Positions 15,151 to 23,887 of a stretch of 64,000 bases of DNA are shown here, one piece after another. The translations under genes and the position numbers were made by a program. The stretch covers positions 115,799 through 179,798 of the forward strand of contig NZ_JXJW01000003.1 of assembly GCF_002441695.1 (NCBI RefSeq), in the 5' to 3' direction. Under the pieces are notes generated by a model. The model was given only the letters and a program-made list of their open reading frames with translations, ran no database searches and was not told the DNA's origin. Every line of letters begins with the position of its first letter. Position 1 is the first letter of the stretch. Origin of the DNA: Pseudolactococcus piscium. GTDB taxonomy: Bacteria > Bacillota > Bacilli > Lactobacillales > Streptococcaceae.

Positions 15151-16188
15151 ATGATAAATTTAACGGATATTAGTGTGAGATTCACACAAAAAAATAGTGA
15201 GGTGGTTGCTGTCGACCAAGTCTCTCTTCAGGTAGATAAGGGAGACATCTATGGTATCGTTGGCTATTCTGGTGCTGGTAAATCGACACTTGTTCGTGTG
15301 ATTAACCTACTTCAGAAACCAACAACTGGTCAAGTTATCGTTGAAGGGAAAAACCTTGTCGAGCTATCGCCTCGTGCTTTACGTGACGAACGCAAGAAGA
15401 TTGGGATGATTTTTCAACATTTTAATTTGATGACATCACGCACGATTGCGGATAATGTCGCTTTTCCGCTGAAAGGTTCTGGCTTGTCAAAACAAGAAAT
15501 AGCAGACAAGGTAGATCATTTATTAAGCTTAGTTGGGATTTTAGATAAAAAGGATGCCTATCCTAACAAATTATCAGGTGGTCAAAAGCAGCGTGTTGCG
15601 ATTGCGCGTGCACTAGCTAATGACCCGAAAATACTACTTTGTGATGAAGCAACGTCAGCATTAGACCCTAAAACGACTTTAGCAATCCTTGAATTACTAC
15701 AAGAAGTTAATCAAAAATTAGGGATTACGATCGTGATTATTACGCACGAAATGCAGGTTGTCAAGGAAATTTGTAATAAAGTCGCAGTTATGGAAACAGG
15801 TCGTGTCATCGAGCATGGTCGTGTCGTTGATATCTTTGATGAACCTAAGGCGCCACTAACACGAGATTTTATCAGAACAGCAACGCATGTAGAACAAGCT
15901 GAGAAGAAATTATTACGCTATACGGATAAAACAGTATATGAACTCAAATTTTCCAATGCAGCAGAGCCGATTATTATTGAGCTCTACAAGCGCTTTGCTG
16001 TTACAGCGGATATCTTATATGGTAATATCGAATTTTTACAAGATGTACCTATCGGTACCCTACTCGTCACACTAGAAGACGCAAGTGGTCAAGAACCAAG
16101 TCTGACAGAAGTAAGTGCCTATCTAGCTGAGCAAGGGGTACGTATTTCAAAAGTTGTCCGTACTGAAAATAAGGAGGTAATCGTCTGA
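15151..16188 (+). CDS. metN: methionine ABC transporter ATP-binding protein MetN
   Basis: A 345-residue ATPase powering methionine import. Walker A GYSGAGKST is at 38-46, signature LSGGQ at 141-145, and Walker B with catalytic Glu in LLCDEATSALD near 163-174. A C-terminal NIL domain (about 260-340) binds methionine in known MetN proteins and inhibits transport when the cell is replete. There is no Shine-Dalgarno before ATG 15151, but a promoter lies at the spacing expected for leaderless translation. The stop overlaps the metI start (TGATG). Confidence 0.96.
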   Translation: MINLTDISVRFTQKNSEVVAVDQVSLQVDKGDIYGIVGYSGAGKSTLVRVINLLQKPTTGQVIVEGKNLVELSPRALRDERKKIGMIFQHFNLMTSRTIADNVAFPLKGSGLSKQEIADKVDHLLSLVGILDKKDAYPNKLSGGQKQRVAIARALANDPKILLCDEATSALDPKTTLAILELLQEVNQKLGITIVIITHEMQVVKEICNKVAVMETGRVIEHGRVVDIFDEPKAPLTRDFIRTATHVEQAEKKLLRYTDKTVYELKFSNAAEPIIIELYKRFAVTADILYGNIEFLQDVPIGTLLVTLEDASGQEPSLTEVSAYLAEQGVRISKVVRTENKEVIV

Positions 16189-16862
16189 TGGATAAGCTAT
16201 TTCCAAATGTCAATCAAATATGGCCAGATATTCGGGTTGCAACCTTTGAAACCTTACAAATGACAATCATAGCAGGCATCATAGCAGGTATTATTGGCTT
16301 GATAATCGGGATTGTATTACTGGTTACAAACAAGGATGGGTTAACACCAAATCGAGTTGTCTACTATGTGTTGGATAAAGTTGTCGATATAGGTCGCTCA
16401 ATCCCCTTCATTATTTTGCTAGCGATCATCGTACCTTTTACACGCTTGATTGTGCACACGAGTGTTGGGACGACAGCTGTAACGGTACCGATCGTCATCG
16501 GGACAATTCCCTTCTTTGCACGTCAAATTCAAAATGCCCTATTAGAAGTAGATCCAGGTGTGGTAGAAGCAGCACGTGCCATGGGTGTAGGGACTTTCGG
16601 TATTATTTTCCGGGTTTATTTAAAAGAAGGTTTGGTTTCGATTATTCGTGCTTCAAGCTTTACGATTATTAATCTGATTGGCTTAACTGCTATGGCTGGT
16701 ATCGTTGGTGGTGGTGGTTTAGGTGCCATGGCGATTCAAGTCGGCTATCAAAGAAATCAAAAAGATGTGACATTCATGTCATTGATCCTGGTATTAGTCA
16801 TCGTTTTTATTACACAATTACTTGGAAATATAGCCGTTAAATTAGCTTCTAAAGGTCGTTAA
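16188..16862 (+). CDS. metI: methionine ABC transporter permease MetI
   Basis: A 224-residue permease with five membrane helices and the EAA loop EVDPGVVEAARAMG near residues 126-139 that contacts MetN. A ribosome site AAGGAGG lies within the end of metN. Its start codon overlaps the metN stop by one base, so the two are coupled. It closes the metQNI cluster and is followed by a terminator. Confidence 0.95.
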   Translation: MDKLFPNVNQIWPDIRVATFETLQMTIIAGIIAGIIGLIIGIVLLVTNKDGLTPNRVVYYVLDKVVDIGRSIPFIILLAIIVPFTRLIVHTSVGTTAVTVPIVIGTIPFFARQIQNALLEVDPGVVEAARAMGVGTFGIIFRVYLKEGLVSIIRASSFTIINLIGLTAMAGIVGGGGLGAMAIQVGYQRNQKDVTFMSLILVLVIVFITQLLGNIAVKLASKGR

Positions 16863-16895
16863 ATAACGCAGTTTCCTAACAGTATATCGCTAATG

Positions 16896-16922
16896 AATCT
16901 GTCAATGATGACAGATTTTTTA
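16896..16922 (+). terminator. Terminator after metI
   Basis: A perfect 9-bp stem (16896-16904 with 16909-16917) around ATGA, then six Ts. Confidence 0.85.
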
Positions 16923-17048
16923 ATCCCATTTCCTTGTCAAAAATACGAATTTATATTACAATTAGAGCGTAAAGGTCTTTTGACAAAATTGAGGGTGAAA
17001 TCCAAAAAAATAGTCGTAAAATGACCAATTCAGTCTAAAATGGCAGAT

Positions 17049-17082
17049 GCACAGAAAGAACGATACCTGATATTTTCTGTGC
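17049..17082 (+). repeat. Inverted repeat upstream of the small XRE regulator
   Basis: GCACAGAAA and TTTCTGTGC form a perfect 9-bp inverted repeat with a 16-nt loop. It lies 80 bp before the XRE gene with no T run, so it may be an operator or an RNA hairpin. The rest of 16923-17164 shows no gene. Confidence 0.5.
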
Positions 17083-17164
17083 TAAACCACAAAAAATCAC
17101 TATAAGTGCGATTTATTTGGCGTACGCGTTGTAGGAGATGATACTATAGAAAGTAGGAAGCACT

Positions 17165-17446
17165 GTGGAAAATAATATTAAAAAATTACGGAAAGCGATG
17201 AAATTTTCTCAAGAAGATTTGGCTCGATTAACACATTCAACTCGCCAATCAATCAATGCTGTAGAAAATAATAAATATGATCCGTCATTGGATTTAGCGT
17301 TTAAAATTGCTAAAGCACTGAATGTCGAAGTAGATGATATTTTTATCAAGCAAACCAAATCTGATGAAGAAAATTTTGACTTGTGGTGTGAAAAATATAG
17401 CTGTGAGCTTTGGGAAAATAGAAAACAAAAATCACCTGTATCTTAA
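17165..17446 (+). CDS. small XRE/Cro family transcriptional regulator
   Basis: A 93-residue protein with an N-terminal helix-turn-helix (residues about 4-58): IKKLRKAMKFSQEDLARLTHSTRQSINAVENNKYDPSLDLAFKIAKAL. The C-terminal extension is short, polar and aromatic, without a sensor domain. The family usually sits beside a membrane protein or stress gene, but here the next gene encodes a YjbR-type protein 20 bp on. The start is GTG 17165 with GTAGGAAG upstream. Targets are unknown. Confidence 0.85.
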   Translation: MENNIKKLRKAMKFSQEDLARLTHSTRQSINAVENNKYDPSLDLAFKIAKALNVEVDDIFIKQTKSDEENFDLWCEKYSCELWENRKQKSPVS

Positions 17447-17466
17447 CGCCTTGTAAAGGAGCTCAT

Positions 17467-17838
17467 ATGCAAGTATCTGAAATATGCCAATATGCCTTGA
17501 CTTTTCCGGCTGCCAAAACAGATTATAAGGCTGAGTGGGGTGCAACTCGTCTGCTGATTGATGATAAGCTATTTGGCATGATGGGTACGGATAAATCTGG
17601 AAAGCCTATTTTGACAGTAAAGCTTAAACCAGAAGATGGTGACTTGTTACGTGAGCAGTATGAGGCGATTGTACCTGGTTACTATATGAATAAGTTGCAT
17701 TGGAACTCCATTGACTTACTCGCGAACCAAGTACCCGATGAGACGATGAAAATGATGATCAAAGCATCCTATGACCTAGTCTTAAAAGGCTTAACGAAAA
17801 AGAGACAAAAAGAAATCGCTGATTTAGCACGTGGCTAA
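17467..17838 (+). CDS. MmcQ/YjbR family protein
   Basis: A 123-residue protein of the MmcQ/YjbR fold, which resembles DNA-binding CyaY-like domains but has no settled function. Typical features are the N-terminal FPAAKTDYKAEWGATRLLIDDKLFGMMG, the central LTVKLKPEDGDLLREQYEAIVPGYYMNKLHWNSI, and the terminal YDLVLKGLTKKRQKEI. The ribosome site AAAGGAGC is strong. It probably forms an operon with the preceding XRE gene. Confidence 0.88.
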   Translation: MQVSEICQYALTFPAAKTDYKAEWGATRLLIDDKLFGMMGTDKSGKPILTVKLKPEDGDLLREQYEAIVPGYYMNKLHWNSIDLLANQVPDETMKMMIKASYDLVLKGLTKKRQKEIADLARG

Positions 17839-17866
17839 GTGATTATCAAAAATGGTGAAAAAGGAT

Positions 17867-17896
17867 AAAAGTGTATAATATAGTTTATACACTTTT
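17867..17896 (+). promoter_or_regulatory. Palindrome over the LysR gene promoter
   Basis: AAAAGTGTATA and TATACACTTTT are perfect 11-bp arms separated by 8 bp, with a TATAAT box at 17874-17879 inside. It ends 12 bp before the LysR gene start. It is probably the autoregulatory site, or possibly a terminator for the previous gene. Confidence 0.55.
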
Positions 17897-17908
17897 ATTG
17901 GAGTAAAA

Positions 17909-18814
17909 ATGAATATTAAGCAACTTAGATACATCGTCGCTATTGCAAACACTGGTACCTTTAGAGAAGCCAGTGAACAACTGTATGTCAGTCAACCGTC
18001 TATGTCGATTGCGGTCAAGGATCTTGAGGTGGAACTTGGCTTTAAGATTTTTGACAGGCTCAATACAGGTGTCAGTCTCACCATAGCAGGTGAGCGTTTT
18101 TATGAGCAAGCCCAGAGCGTCTTGAGAGATTTTGACACGTTTGAAGCCAAGTACATGTCGCCAGCAACCTTGCAACATAGTTTTTCAATCGCTAGTCAAC
18201 ATTATGATTTCCTAGCCCCAGTTTCTGTGGAGTTTTCTGAGAAAAATCCTAGCATAAAAAATATTAGGTTGTTTGAGTCAACAACTTATAATATCTTGAC
18301 TGAAGTTTCTGATGGCGTTTCAGATGTAGGGATTGCCTATCTGAATAACCAAAATAGGTTAGGTATTACTAGGATGCTGGACAAGTTAGATCTTGATTTT
18401 GATGAGCTGATGACGTTTAAAACACACATTTATTTGAGACAAAGCCATCCGCTAGCAAGTAAGGCCTTTCTAACAAATGATGATCTGAGAACCTTGAGTC
18501 GTGTCCGGTTTACCCAGGAAAATGAGCAGTTCTTGTACTATTCAGAAGATTTAGTGGAAACATTTGAAAATACAAAAATATTTAATGTGACCGACCGTGC
18601 TTCCCTAAATGGTATTTTGGAGAGAACGGATGCCTATGCGACTGGGTCAGGCTTTATCGATCAAGCAAGTGTGCATGATATCACAGTTATTCCACTGGAA
18701 GATGGCAATGCCAATACCTTGATTTTCATTAAGAAAAAAAGTGCAACGTTATCAGAAGAGGTCAAGTCATATAAACGCAGTTTAGAAAATTATTTCGCTC
18801 AGAATCGATTTTGA
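17909..18814 (+). CDS. LysR family transcriptional regulator
   Basis: A 301-residue LysR regulator. The N-terminal winged helix-turn-helix is MNIKQLRYIVAIANTGTFREASEQLYVSQPSMSIAVKDLE. The effector domain includes SIASQHYDFLAPVSVEFSEKNP, ESTTYNILTEVSDG and the downstream NVTDRASLNGILERTDAYATGSGF. These segments recall streptococcal regulators of sulfur amino-acid genes (CmbR/MetR-like), and metQNI lies 1 kb upstream, but the identity is not proven. The ribosome site is TTGGAGT. A perfect palindrome covers its probable promoter, suggesting autoregulation. Confidence 0.88.
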   Translation: MNIKQLRYIVAIANTGTFREASEQLYVSQPSMSIAVKDLEVELGFKIFDRLNTGVSLTIAGERFYEQAQSVLRDFDTFEAKYMSPATLQHSFSIASQHYDFLAPVSVEFSEKNPSIKNIRLFESTTYNILTEVSDGVSDVGIAYLNNQNRLGITRMLDKLDLDFDELMTFKTHIYLRQSHPLASKAFLTNDDLRTLSRVRFTQENEQFLYYSEDLVETFENTKIFNVTDRASLNGILERTDAYATGSGFIDQASVHDITVIPLEDGNANTLIFIKKKSATLSEEVKSYKRSLENYFAQNRF

Positions 18815-18832
18815 CACTAACCGTATGACAAA

Positions 18833-18859
18833 AATGAGATCAATCGATCTCGTTTTTTT
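18833..18859 (+). terminator. Terminator after the LysR gene
   Basis: AATGAGATC pairs with GATCTCGTT around AATC with one G-T pair, then eight Ts. Confidence 0.8.
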
Positions 18860-18992
18860 TGATTTACTATAACAGTATAGCCCTTATTTTCAAAAATAGA
18901 TGACTTAGTCATCGGCTATTACTTGACATATTGATAGCGTAAATCTATAATGGTAAAATAAATACAAGATAATAGATATAAGAGGGTGGCGT

Positions 18993-19553
18993 ATGATTTC
19001 GAAAGTAATTGGCATGAGATTAAAAAAAATTCGTGAAGATAGAGGCTATTCATTAGAAAAAGTATCAGAGTTGACTGGTGTTAGTAAGCCAAGTATTAAT
19101 AATATAGAAAGAGGGTTGACATCCCCTTTAATCGATAGTTTGTGGAAAATAGCGACAGGGTTGTCGGTACCTATCTCTTATTTTTTTAGTGAATTTAAAA
19201 CAGCGCATACCCTAGTCAATATGGACGAGCTAACCAAAATCGACTCGAAAGACGAACTGGTCAGTATCTCCTCTATTTTTAGTTGGCTACCAACAGACAG
19301 TTTTGAGTGTTTCTACCTAGAGTTAGCAGCAAATGCAAATAGAGTGTCACAAGCACATGTTAAAGGATCAAAGGAGCTAATTTTTATATTAGAGGGTCAG
19401 CTAACGATGTTGTTAGGGGAGGAACGCATCGTATGTAAAGAAAATGCATGTCTTAAATTTGATGCCAACATAGCGCATACTTATTTGAATGAAACAGATG
19501 CTAAGGTAAGAGGCATAAGTGTGATGATTTATCCAGCAGATATTGACAGATAA
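18993..19553 (+). CDS. XRE family regulator with C-terminal cupin domain
   Basis: A 186-residue two-domain regulator. A helix-turn-helix at about residues 8-62 (RLKKIREDRGYSLEKVSELTGVSKPSINNIERG) is followed by a cupin sensor fold at about 105-182. The cupin contains KELIFILEGQLTMLLGEER and the metal-site-like HTYLN. Such proteins commonly control a neighbouring transporter or amino-acid gene. Here an exporter follows 78 bp downstream on the same strand, which is the likely target. The ribosome site is GAGGGTGG. Confidence 0.9.
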   Translation: MISKVIGMRLKKIREDRGYSLEKVSELTGVSKPSINNIERGLTSPLIDSLWKIATGLSVPISYFFSEFKTAHTLVNMDELTKIDSKDELVSISSIFSWLPTDSFECFYLELAANANRVSQAHVKGSKELIFILEGQLTMLLGEERIVCKENACLKFDANIAHTYLNETDAKVRGISVMIYPADIDR

Positions 19554-19630
19554 AAAATAGTTAACCTGTAAGCTATATGCGATAGCGCTTATTTTTTAGC
19601 ACATTTTTTAGTCCATAGGAGTAGTGAGTC

Positions 19631-20554
19631 ATGGCATTTTTATTAGGTGTTTTAGCATCATTTTTTTTCTCAGTTACATTTGTTTTAAATCAGTCGATGG
19701 CAAGTAGCGGAGGGGATTGGCTTTGGACGGCCTCTTTAAGGTTTCTATTTATGATGCCTTTCTTTTTAATCATTGTCAGCGTAAAAAGAAATAGTCAGTT
19801 AAGGCTTGTTTTTCATACAATCAAAGCAAACTGGAAATCCTGGTTTTTATGGAGTCAGGTTGCTTTTGGCTTGTTTTATATCCCCTTATGTTTTGCATCA
19901 TCACTGGCTCCTGGCTGGCTTATAGCAAGCACTTGGCAAATCACGATTATTGCAGGTAGTGTGCTTGCGCCATTTTTAGAACCTAACTTATCAAAGCGAA
20001 AGCAAAGTCGTATTAGTAGGCAAGATGGCCTTATTTTTGGTGTCATCTTGTTAGGCATAGTCATCATTGAGTTACAGCATATGGCATTGGCTAATGGGAC
20101 AAGCTTGTTAGTTGCCTTCATTGCGGTCTTAATTGCAGCATTTGCCTACCCCTTAGGGAATCGTAAAATCATGATAGTTAATCATCATACCGCTAATCTA
20201 AATACAGATGAACGTATTTTAGCCATGCTAGTTTGTAGTCTCCCGACATGGCTAGTTTGTTCAATTATTGGCTATGTTAGGAGTGGTGTGCCAGAAACAG
20301 GACAAGTCGCATCAAGTTTTTTAGTTGCCTTTTTTTCTGGTGTCATTGCGACATATCTATTTTTTCTATCGACACAAATGGTTCATACAAATATAAGAAA
20401 ACTCGCGACTATAGAAGCACTGCAATCTTTAGAAGTTGTATTTTCTGTAATATTAGGAATGCTTGTCCTGCAAGATACATTTCCGAAAGGCTTAACTTTG
20501 GTTGGGTTGGGGCTGGTAGTTTTAGGCGTCTGTTTAAAAGTGATGCGCAGTTAG
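19631..20554 (+). CDS. DMT-type multidrug resistance efflux transporter family protein
   Basis: A 307-residue integral membrane protein with about ten helices in two EamA-like halves. The N-terminal FLLGVLASFFFSVTFVLNQSMA and the central APGWLIASTWQITIIAGSVLAPFLEPN agree with the EmrE-like multidrug efflux family of Firmicutes. The C-terminal half ends in LEVVFSVILGMLVLQDTFPKGLTLVGLGLVVLG, typical of EamA repeats. The substrate is unknown. It is likely co-transcribed with and controlled by the XRE-cupin gene. A ribosome site TAGGAGTAGTG is present. Confidence 0.87.
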   Translation: MAFLLGVLASFFFSVTFVLNQSMASSGGDWLWTASLRFLFMMPFFLIIVSVKRNSQLRLVFHTIKANWKSWFLWSQVAFGLFYIPLCFASSLAPGWLIASTWQITIIAGSVLAPFLEPNLSKRKQSRISRQDGLIFGVILLGIVIIELQHMALANGTSLLVAFIAVLIAAFAYPLGNRKIMIVNHHTANLNTDERILAMLVCSLPTWLVCSIIGYVRSGVPETGQVASSFLVAFFSGVIATYLFFLSTQMVHTNIRKLATIEALQSLEVVFSVILGMLVLQDTFPKGLTLVGLGLVVLGVCLKVMRS

Positions 20555-20694
20555 CAATTAGATACCTTACTTCTGTGACCTGCTCTCTGTTTTTAGAGAA
20601 AGTAATAATGCTTGTGATGACAAGTGAGAATTATTTTTCCAAATCAGATTTTGACATAAGACTTGAAAAAATCATGAAAATAGTCTAAAAATAG

Positions 20695-20703
20695 TGGTAA
20701 AAT
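20695..20703 (+). promoter_or_regulatory. gpmA promoter (extended -10)
   Basis: TGGTAAAAT forms an extended -10 about 120 bp before gpmA, leaving a long leader with no obvious riboswitch. Confidence 0.45.
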
Positions 20704-20821
20704 GGATAAAAATAGTGTAAACTAAGAGGGTATTGTTTCAAAAAAATAGAGTTATGCTTGCTTATGTTTGACACATAGGGTCCAAAGTATAACTTATATA
20801 TCTTACAGGAGAAATAAAAAC

Positions 20822-21517
20822 ATGGTAAAATTAGTATTCGCACGCCACGGCTTGTCTGAATGGAATGAAAAAAATCTCTTTACGGGATGGGCAGATGTAG
20901 ATCTTGCTGAGCAAGGGATTGCAGAAGCAAAAAAAGCTGGTGAACTTATCAAAGAAGCTGGTATTGAATTTGATATTGCTTACACATCAGTTCTTAAACG
21001 TGCAATCAAAACAACCAACTATGTCCTTGAATATTCTGACCAACTCTGGGTACCAGTTGTAAAATCTTGGCGCTTAAACGAACGTCACTATGGTGCGTTG
21101 ACAGGTCTTAATAAAGCTGATGCTGCTGTCCAATATGGTGATGATCAAGTCCTTATCTGGCGTCGTTCATATAACGTAAGCCCAGATGCAATGGCACATG
21201 ATGCTGAATTCTCATCACATGGTGACCGTCGTTATGCACACCTTGAAGATTCAATCGTACCTGATGCTGAAAACCTTGAGTTAACACTAGAACGTGCACT
21301 TCCTTTCTGGGAAGATCAAATTGCACCAGCACTTAAAGATGGCAAAAACGTTTTTGTTGGTGCCCATGGTAACTCAATCCGTGCCTTGGTTAAACATATC
21401 AACAAAATGTCAGCTGACGAAATCTTGAAATTTGAGATTCCTAATTTCCCACCATTAGTATTCGAATTTGACGATAACTTGAACAAAGTTACCCAATACT
21501 ACTTGGAAGACAAATAA
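20822..21517 (+). CDS. gpmA: 2,3-bisphosphoglycerate-dependent phosphoglycerate mutase
   Basis: Converts 3-phosphoglycerate to 2-phosphoglycerate in glycolysis. The 231-residue protein has the phosphohistidine motif [11 protein letters not shown] (His9), the family segments [30 protein letters not shown], and the second histidine in [15 protein letters not shown] start at ATG 20822, preceded by CAGGAGAAATA. An in-frame ATG 54 bp upstream lacks a ribosome site and family support. Codon bias is strong, as in tpiA. It is closed by a long terminator hairpin. Confidence 0.97.
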   Translation: MVKLVFARHGLSEWNEKNLFTGWADVDLAEQGIAEAKKAGELIKEAGIEFDIAYTSVLKRAIKTTNYVLEYSDQLWVPVVKSWRLNERHYGALTGLNKADAAVQYGDDQVLIWRRSYNVSPDAMAHDAEFSSHGDRRYAHLEDSIVPDAENLELTLERALPFWEDQIAPALKDGKNVFVGAHGNSIRALVKHINKMSADEILKFEIPNFPPLVFEFDDNLNKVTQYYLEDK

Positions 21518-21558
21518 TTATTATTTTAATAAAATTGAGGGTCTTGTATCACTAAATC

Positions 21559-21595
21559 AAATCGTGTGGGAAATATATTCCCACACGATTTTTTT
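21559..21595 (+). terminator. Terminator after gpmA
   Basis: AAATCGTGTGGGA pairs with TCCCACACGATTT around ATATAT, a 13-bp stem followed by a T run. Confidence 0.9.
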
Positions 21596-21628
21596 AAAAA
21601 ATATATACTTATTTTTTCTTACTTATTT

Positions 21629-21657
21629 TTGAAATCGTTTACAAAATATGATATACT
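21629..21657 (+). promoter_or_regulatory. Promoter with consensus cre site over the -35
   Basis: TTGAAA (21629-21634), a 17-bp spacer, then extended -10 TGATATACT ending at 21657. The sequence TTGAAATCGTTTACA (21629-21643) fits the cre consensus at every position and covers the -35, so CcpA should repress it. Confidence 0.7.
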
Positions 21658-21663
21658 TAATTT

Positions 21664-21745
21664 TGAAGAAGGCATGTTACCTATACGGGCATAACCTAAA
21701 AAACATATGGAATTTTTTTCCACCGTTTTTTAGGTTATTTTTATG
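21664..21745 (+). ncRNA. Candidate CcpA-controlled small RNA
   Basis: Starts near 21664 from the promoter above and ends in a strong Rho-independent terminator. The stem pairs 21691-21704 with 21725-21738 (14 bp), with an inner TGGAA/TTCCA stem, and runs into Ts. Only about 27 nt are unstructured 5' of the hairpin. No convincing small frame is present. It could instead be an attenuated leader of the esterase gene 175 bp downstream. Confidence 0.5.
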
Positions 21746-21812
21746 TTTAAGGGAGAAAGGAAGAATTATCTAGAATAAAAATTAGGTTTAACAGTGCTCT
21801 TATGTAGCCTGA

Positions 21813-21856
21813 AATCAAAATAAGTGATTGCTAATTCCTATTGACTTATTTTGATT
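21813..21856 (+). repeat. Inverted repeat before the esterase lipoprotein gene
   Basis: AATCAAAATAAGT and ACTTATTTTGATT are perfect 13-bp arms 18 bp apart, without a following T run on either strand. It ends 64 bp before the start codon and may be an operator or RNA hairpin. The rest of 21746-21919 shows no gene. Confidence 0.55.
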
Positions 21857-21919
21857 AAAAAAATTGTGATTTCAAAATCAGTCTATTGATATAGACCAAC
21901 ATACTTGATGGAGAGTTAA

Positions 21920-23158
21920 ATGATTATACAAAAGAAATTAGGAATCGCTTTAGCATTGTGCGCAACGTTACTACTAGCAGCTTGCCAGACTAACAAGACT
22001 AAAGAGGCTAAAGTCACTGAAATAGAAGCGAGTGCTTACGTTTCTCCGGAAGGACAAAAACTGGATAAAATTATTTATCATATGGATGGAGATATGTCCA
22101 AATTAGCAAGTCTAAAACCAAAAGATATTGATATTAAGTTGACTGTGGCACCAAATCCTTTTTTAGGAGAAAAGAAAGATAAACAAGAGACAGCTAAAAT
22201 TGATAAAGTCAGCGTCTCAGGTAATCAATTAACGCTTGATATTAAAGACGTTGATTATCCTAAAGTAAAACAAGTGGCGATTACAAGTAGCAATAAATTA
22301 TTAACAGCTCAAAAGAAAGATTTCGTCTTAAAATCTAAGACAAGTGACTTATTTAAGAAAAATACCTTTACTGATAGTAGTGGTACAGTACTTACTTATT
22401 GGTTCTATCAACCTAAGTCGGATAAAAAGACACCACTTGTTATCTGGGAACATGGTGGTGGGGAGGTTCTAGCTTCTTCATATGAAGGTGCCAATCTTGT
22501 CGCGAATCAGGGCGCAACTACTTGGATTGAGCATGGGTTTGAAGCAGCTGTGTTATCGGTTCAGTACCCTGAAAATTATAGTTTTGGTATCAGTGAAATC
22601 GAAAGTGAACGAACTAAAATGGCAGCGTTTAACAAAGCCAAGGCAGAATTAATTAAACAATATATCGATAAAGGGACTGTTGATGCGCATAGAGTTTATT
22701 TGACGGGTGCATCATCTGGTGGTGGAGCATCGCTTAGATTCATCCAGCAATACCCTGATTTATTTGCAGGAGCTCTGGTGGTTTGTGCTAAAGATACGAT
22801 CGTGCCGATTTCTAAAAAATATGATTTAGCCTATAAGCTTGATAATAAAGAACAGCTATTACTCTCACCTGAAAACTACCAGGCAACCTACTCTGCTATG
22901 GAAACTGCACTTAAGGACTATCCTAAGAACGTGCCAATTTGGTTTGTGCAAGCCGAACATGATCAAGTATGTACTAGCTATACATCAAAAATGATGTATG
23001 AAATTCTAAAAACTAATGGTGCTCAAAATAATAAATTAACACTATATTCTGATCAAGAAATGGAGGCTGCTGGCGTTAAAAAAGTTTATCACCCATCTTG
23101 GCAGTTGGTTTATCAAGATAAACAAATGTTGAATTGGTTGTTCAAACAAAAAAATTAG
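21920..23158 (+). CDS. alpha/beta-hydrolase (esterase-like) lipoprotein
   Basis: A 412-residue surface protein. A signal peptide ends in lipobox LLAAC (Cys22), giving a lipid anchor. Residues about 30-150 form a lysine-rich beta region. The rest is an alpha/beta hydrolase with the oxyanion HGGGE sequence (WEHGGGEVLASS), nucleophile elbow TGASSGGGAS, an aspartate in QAEHDQV and a late histidine in KVYHPSWQ. This layout resembles secreted PHB-depolymerase or feruloyl-esterase-like enzymes of Firmicutes. The substrate is unknown. Start is ATG 21920 after GGAGAGTTAA. Confidence 0.85.
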   Translation: MIIQKKLGIALALCATLLLAACQTNKTKEAKVTEIEASAYVSPEGQKLDKIIYHMDGDMSKLASLKPKDIDIKLTVAPNPFLGEKKDKQETAKIDKVSVSGNQLTLDIKDVDYPKVKQVAITSSNKLLTAQKKDFVLKSKTSDLFKKNTFTDSSGTVLTYWFYQPKSDKKTPLVIWEHGGGEVLASSYEGANLVANQGATTWIEHGFEAAVLSVQYPENYSFGISEIESERTKMAAFNKAKAELIKQYIDKGTVDAHRVYLTGASSGGGASLRFIQQYPDLFAGALVVCAKDTIVPISKKYDLAYKLDNKEQLLLSPENYQATYSAMETALKDYPKNVPIWFVQAEHDQVCTSYTSKMMYEILKTNGAQNNKLTLYSDQEMEAAGVKKVYHPSWQLVYQDKQMLNWLFKQKN

Positions 23159-23242
23159 TCAGGTTAGCTTGCCCAGTAACTCAAAAAAACTTGTAGCTGA
23201 TATAGTATCAATCACAAGTCAAAGGTTCGTACATTCTTCCCA

Positions 23243-23275
23243 AAAGGCGATAACTTAGGTATCGTCTTTTTTGTC
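23243..23275 (+). terminator. Terminator between the esterase gene and the convergent mhq-like operon
   Basis: AAAAGGCGATA pairs with TATCGTCTTTT around a short loop, then Ts. A and T runs on both sides allow use from both strands. Confidence 0.75.
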
Positions 23276-23286
23276 TTAAAAAAGAT

Positions 23287-23877
23287 TTATTTAGGACGTA
23301 TCAGCTCAAAATGATCGCCTAAACCTGCATACTCATTTCCGGCTAAGCGAGCGATGGGGTTGAGCTTGTCTAGGTCGATATGAAAGTTTGATTCATCTAA
23401 TATATCGTCCGCGAATGAGAAATGGACAACTTCAAGTAGGACGAGATGTCCCGTCTCTGGGAGTGGTATATGCTTGAAAAGTCTTGTTTCTAAGCGGACA
23501 GTTGCAGCTGTTAAACTAGGAACTTGAACGACTTTAGACGGCTCAAGATCAAGAGAAAAGTGTTCAGCTTCGCTAACATCTGCTGGTAATAGCGCGGCTG
23601 TTTCGTTCATTATGGCAACATTATCACCATTGACAAGGTGGACGACGGCTTCTTTTGTCGCTAAAAGATTAGTCAGGGTATCCTTATCTGCGGTAAAAGA
23701 GACAGACAAGAGTGGCGGATTAGCTGACACAACATTGAAAAAACTAAAGGGGGCGACATTGACTAAGCCATCTTTAGTTTGACTGGTTAGCCAAGCGATT
23801 GGTCTTGGTACGATACTGCCTGATAAGAGTTTATAGACCGTTTTGTCATCTAGTTGGTCTGCTTGATATGATTTCAT
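23287..23877 (-). CDS. flavin reductase family (FMN-binding split barrel) protein
   Basis: A 196-residue flavoprotein of the flavin-reductase/DIM6 type. FMN-binding features are the N-terminal KLLSGSIVPRPIAWLTSQTKDGLVNVAPFSFFNVVSANPPLLSVSF, with the classic RPIAW and NVAPFS segments. It is the third gene of a minus-strand operon with a ring-cleaving dioxygenase and a hydrolase, so it probably supplies reduced flavin or acts on quinones. I start at ATG 23877 because AGAAGGAAAC lies just upstream. An earlier in-frame start would run 77 bp into the preceding gene. Confidence 0.88.
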   Translation of the reverse strand: MKSYQADQLDDKTVYKLLSGSIVPRPIAWLTSQTKDGLVNVAPFSFFNVVSANPPLLSVSFTADKDTLTNLLATKEAVVHLVNGDNVAIMNETAALLPADVSEAEHFSLDLEPSKVVQVPSLTAATVRLETRLFKHIPLPETGHLVLLEVVHFSFADDILDESNFHIDLDKLNPIARLAGNEYAGLGDHFELIRPK

Positions 23878-23887
23878 GTGTTTCCTT

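Noticed and set aside
17049..17082. Riboswitch upstream of the XRE gene
   Set aside because: Only one simple hairpin and no conserved core; better described as an inverted repeat.
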